A stretch of DNA of 64,000 nucleotides, from positions 434,001 through 498,000 of the forward strand of contig NW_026515450.1 in NCBI RefSeq assembly GCF_014898815.1, given 5' to 3'. Below the pieces are notes generated by a model, which was not told the DNA's origin, did no database searches, and saw nothing but the letters and a program-made list of their open reading frames with translations. This DNA comes from Panonychus citri (taxonomy: Eukaryota; Arthropoda; Arachnida; Trombidiformes; Tetranychidae). Below are positions 61,964 to 64,000 of this stretch, piece by piece. The translations under genes were made by a program, and so were the position numbers. Position 1 is the stretch's first letter; every line of letters begins with the position of its first letter.

Positions 61964-64000
61964 AAGGAATCAATATTTTCTCCTTGTTACTTTTTCCACT
62001 CTTTCAACTATCATTCAGTAGATTAAGTTTGAACATTTTGTTTTCCACCATCACCACAACAGCACAACATAAATTACACCAAGAATCAAGTGAAAATCTG
62101 AAAACTAGGTCAACTCAGTGTGTTCAGAATATCATCAGATATTATTAGACATGTAATACATTCAATAAACCACCATCAGAATAAGATGAAGATAAAATTT
62201 TCAACCATTTCCAATTCACAGTATTGCACAAAAAAAATTCATTTTCCAACGGAAATTAATTGTTAATTAACTTTCTCTCATAATATTAGATTGGTATTAG
62301 CAAACAAAAAAGCTAACCATCAGCTCATATTGCAATCATTATAATAATACATGTATATTAAATAATAATTAGTTAAATACGATAAATATTGTTATTATTA
62401 TTACATCGATGATACATTAATTATCACTATTAATAAATGAGATATAATAAATTTCTGTTTCTCATGTTGTGTTAATAATTTGATTGGTAAAATAATATCA
62501 CAATTAGTTGATTAGTTTGACTTTTTTATCAATTGTATTAAGAGCCACTAATGGATTAGTTAATTAATCAGTAACCCTAATAAGTTAATCAGTCATAACT
62601 GAATTCATAATAATATATCAAAAAAGCTCAATTAACAATCATCATAATTGAATTGATTCATTAATTAAAGATTACTTTTTTTTGCCCAACAATTTGATAA
62701 TCTAAGCTTGATTAAGATCAATTTATCAAATCAGATGATAGTCAACACGATTAAATCAGTAAAACTATGATAAAATTTAATTCAAGATTAATTGATTTTC
62801 TTAATCATTTGCAATCAGGTTGATTGTTGTAACAATTTGGTATTGAAGACGGCTGATTATGAGGAAACTTTTTGATTGAAATTAAAGTGGATGATGATTA
62901 TAATGATACTCGACAAACAATTTGATGATAATATTAATCATCTTCATGATAGACAATTGAAATCAATCGCAATTATACTCACCAATCAATTCAGTTTTCT
63001 AATAAAAAAATAATCATTAAAATGGAGGAAAATATTTCAAGTAATATGAGATAATAATACCCATGAAAATAAACGGTAGTTGAAGCTGATATTTTGTTCA
63101 GTTCAGTTTCATGATGAATCCATGAGGTATAAGGTGTTCACGATTTCCTTTTACTAATGTTCATTTCAGTTCAATCTTGGGGTCACGAATAGTGAATTAG
63201 TGTATCTTCATTGTTGGTGTTGTTATATTAATACATCAAGAGTTGATTCTTGAAATGAAATTGTGTGAGTTTCAATTCAGAGTTTCACCCTGTAAGATTT
63301 AAGGATTTTCACTTGATTTCTATTGAATCTCAAGGCTTAATGTGTAAGTGTGATGCTTATTATTACAATTGAATTTCAATTAAACTCATTGAGAGTATAC
63401 AAGGAATGAACAACCTTGAGCATCTCTGTTTCCTTTTTCATCTTCATTATCATTATTCCAGAATTCTCAATGTTTTCTCAAAGATCAACAGGTTCTCATC
63501 ACCAGCATCATCATCATCATGAATGGTTGAGTTGGTGGTAAATATACTTTAGGTAAACTTTTCTAGATGAAAAGATTATATTGGAAACTTTTTTCTTCTC
63601 CCCTGTTATCTTCAAACTCCATGGTGAAAAAAAAGAAATTAGAATAAAGAGAAAGATAGACCACAGATCTTATTTGAGATGATTTTCCATGGGATTAGTT
63701 GACTCACTTTCCATGAATTTTGAGGTGAAACTTGTAACCTTCCCCCCTTTAACTTTCTCAGGTAGTCAGCATTTTTTATCACTTTTCTTGAGTTCAATTC
63801 AATTACTCGTGTCTAAAAGTAAATTGAACTAATTCTGAATCATTATTACATTTGATTTGCTTGCCACTCTACCAAAATAACCTTTAATAATAATCAAGGA
63901 TGAAGAGAAAAATTTTTGAGATCATGAAATTCACCAAAGATTGAAAATGTTTCAACTGAAATGCTCATTGAAAGTTCATAGTAATAAAAATCAACGTTAA

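Larger units (their letters stand above)
55800..64000. other. Region upstream of the first visible RasGRF exon; no supported gene
   Basis: About 8.2 kb of AT-rich DNA. I searched it for the N-terminal PH exon of RasGRF (a KGYL...KW...KWF pattern on the minus strand) and did not find it, so that exon is probably beyond the window. The region contains four of the longest (GA)n/(CT)n tracts, many TCATGA words and a YY1-like site near 59574-59586. It may be a large 5' intron of RasGRF. Confidence 0.5.

Noticed and set aside
60051..62148. Open frames of repeated Arg-Glu or Leu-Ser
   Set aside because: These are translations of (GA)n and (CT)n microsatellites.
1..64000. CRISPR array, prophage, insertion sequence, retroelement or viral insertion
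   Set aside because: No spaced direct-repeat array, transposase, integrase or reverse-transcriptase motif was seen, and the intron-bearing genes show this is eukaryotic nuclear DNA.

Overview
ORGANISM. This is AT-rich nuclear DNA of an animal. Genes have short GT..AG introns, AATAAA signals lie near stops, one polymerase III tRNA gene is present, and long (GA)n/(CT)n tracts are common. Protein resemblance (CCT6, TMEM62, ACOX1, aquaglyceroporin, INTS3, RasGRF) and gene density fit an arthropod with a fairly compact genome. A mite-like chelicerate is my guess and the sequence does not prove it. I see no transposase, reverse transcriptase, CRISPR array or viral gene.

LAYOUT. 1-1.0 kb: last exon of an unrecognised acidic protein (+). 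1.5-3.6 kb: chaperonin subunit CCT6 (+), convergent with TMEM62 (-, 4.0-7.0 kb). 8.6 kb: tRNA-Pro(CGG) (-). 9.1-10.9 kb: a five-finger C2H2/poly-Q protein (-). 13.1-15.3 kb: peroxisomal acyl-CoA oxidase with a C-terminal SKL (+). 16.1-17.0 kb: a secreted protein with four repeats of an unfamiliar cysteine motif (+). 17.9-18.1 kb: a possible small membrane protein (-). 22.0-27.8 kb: aquaglyceroporin in six exons (-). 28.8-34.1 kb: INTS3 in fourteen exons (+), head-to-head with the aquaporin and closely followed by a four-TM protein (+, 34.5-35.3 kb). 37.7-55.8 kb: RasGRF in at least fifteen exons (-), with its N-terminus not found. 55.8-64 kb: no convincing gene, but the longest (GA)n/(CT)n tracts.

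MAIN OBSERVATION. About 2 kb is present twice in inverted orientation: 10.455-12.484 kb and 26.288-29.248 kb. The right copy is the promoter, 5' UTR, first coding exon and intron 1 of INTS3, joined to part of aquaporin intron 2. In the left copy the same promoter, exon and intron sit directly before the zinc-finger exons, and homology stops at the splice acceptor. INTS3 exon 1 is exactly 28 codons ending in phase 0. Spliced to the zinc-finger exons it gives one open frame of 1,110 nt, and the next finger exon has no methionine of its own. The zinc-finger gene therefore appears to have captured the promoter and start codon of INTS3. The left copy lacks an 856-bp block holding aquaporin exons 1-2 and the core of its promoter.

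HOW THE GENES RELATE. They are mostly unrelated housekeeping or signalling genes: protein folding, fatty-acid oxidation, glycerol/water transport, RNA processing and Ras activation. Links between them are positional: shared promoter motifs (GCGCCATCTG; an inverted TATCGATA pair), the divergent aquaporin/INTS3 promoter, and the inverted duplication that reuses it. Exon coordinates were assigned by hand from splice signals, reading-frame continuity and remembered family sequences.
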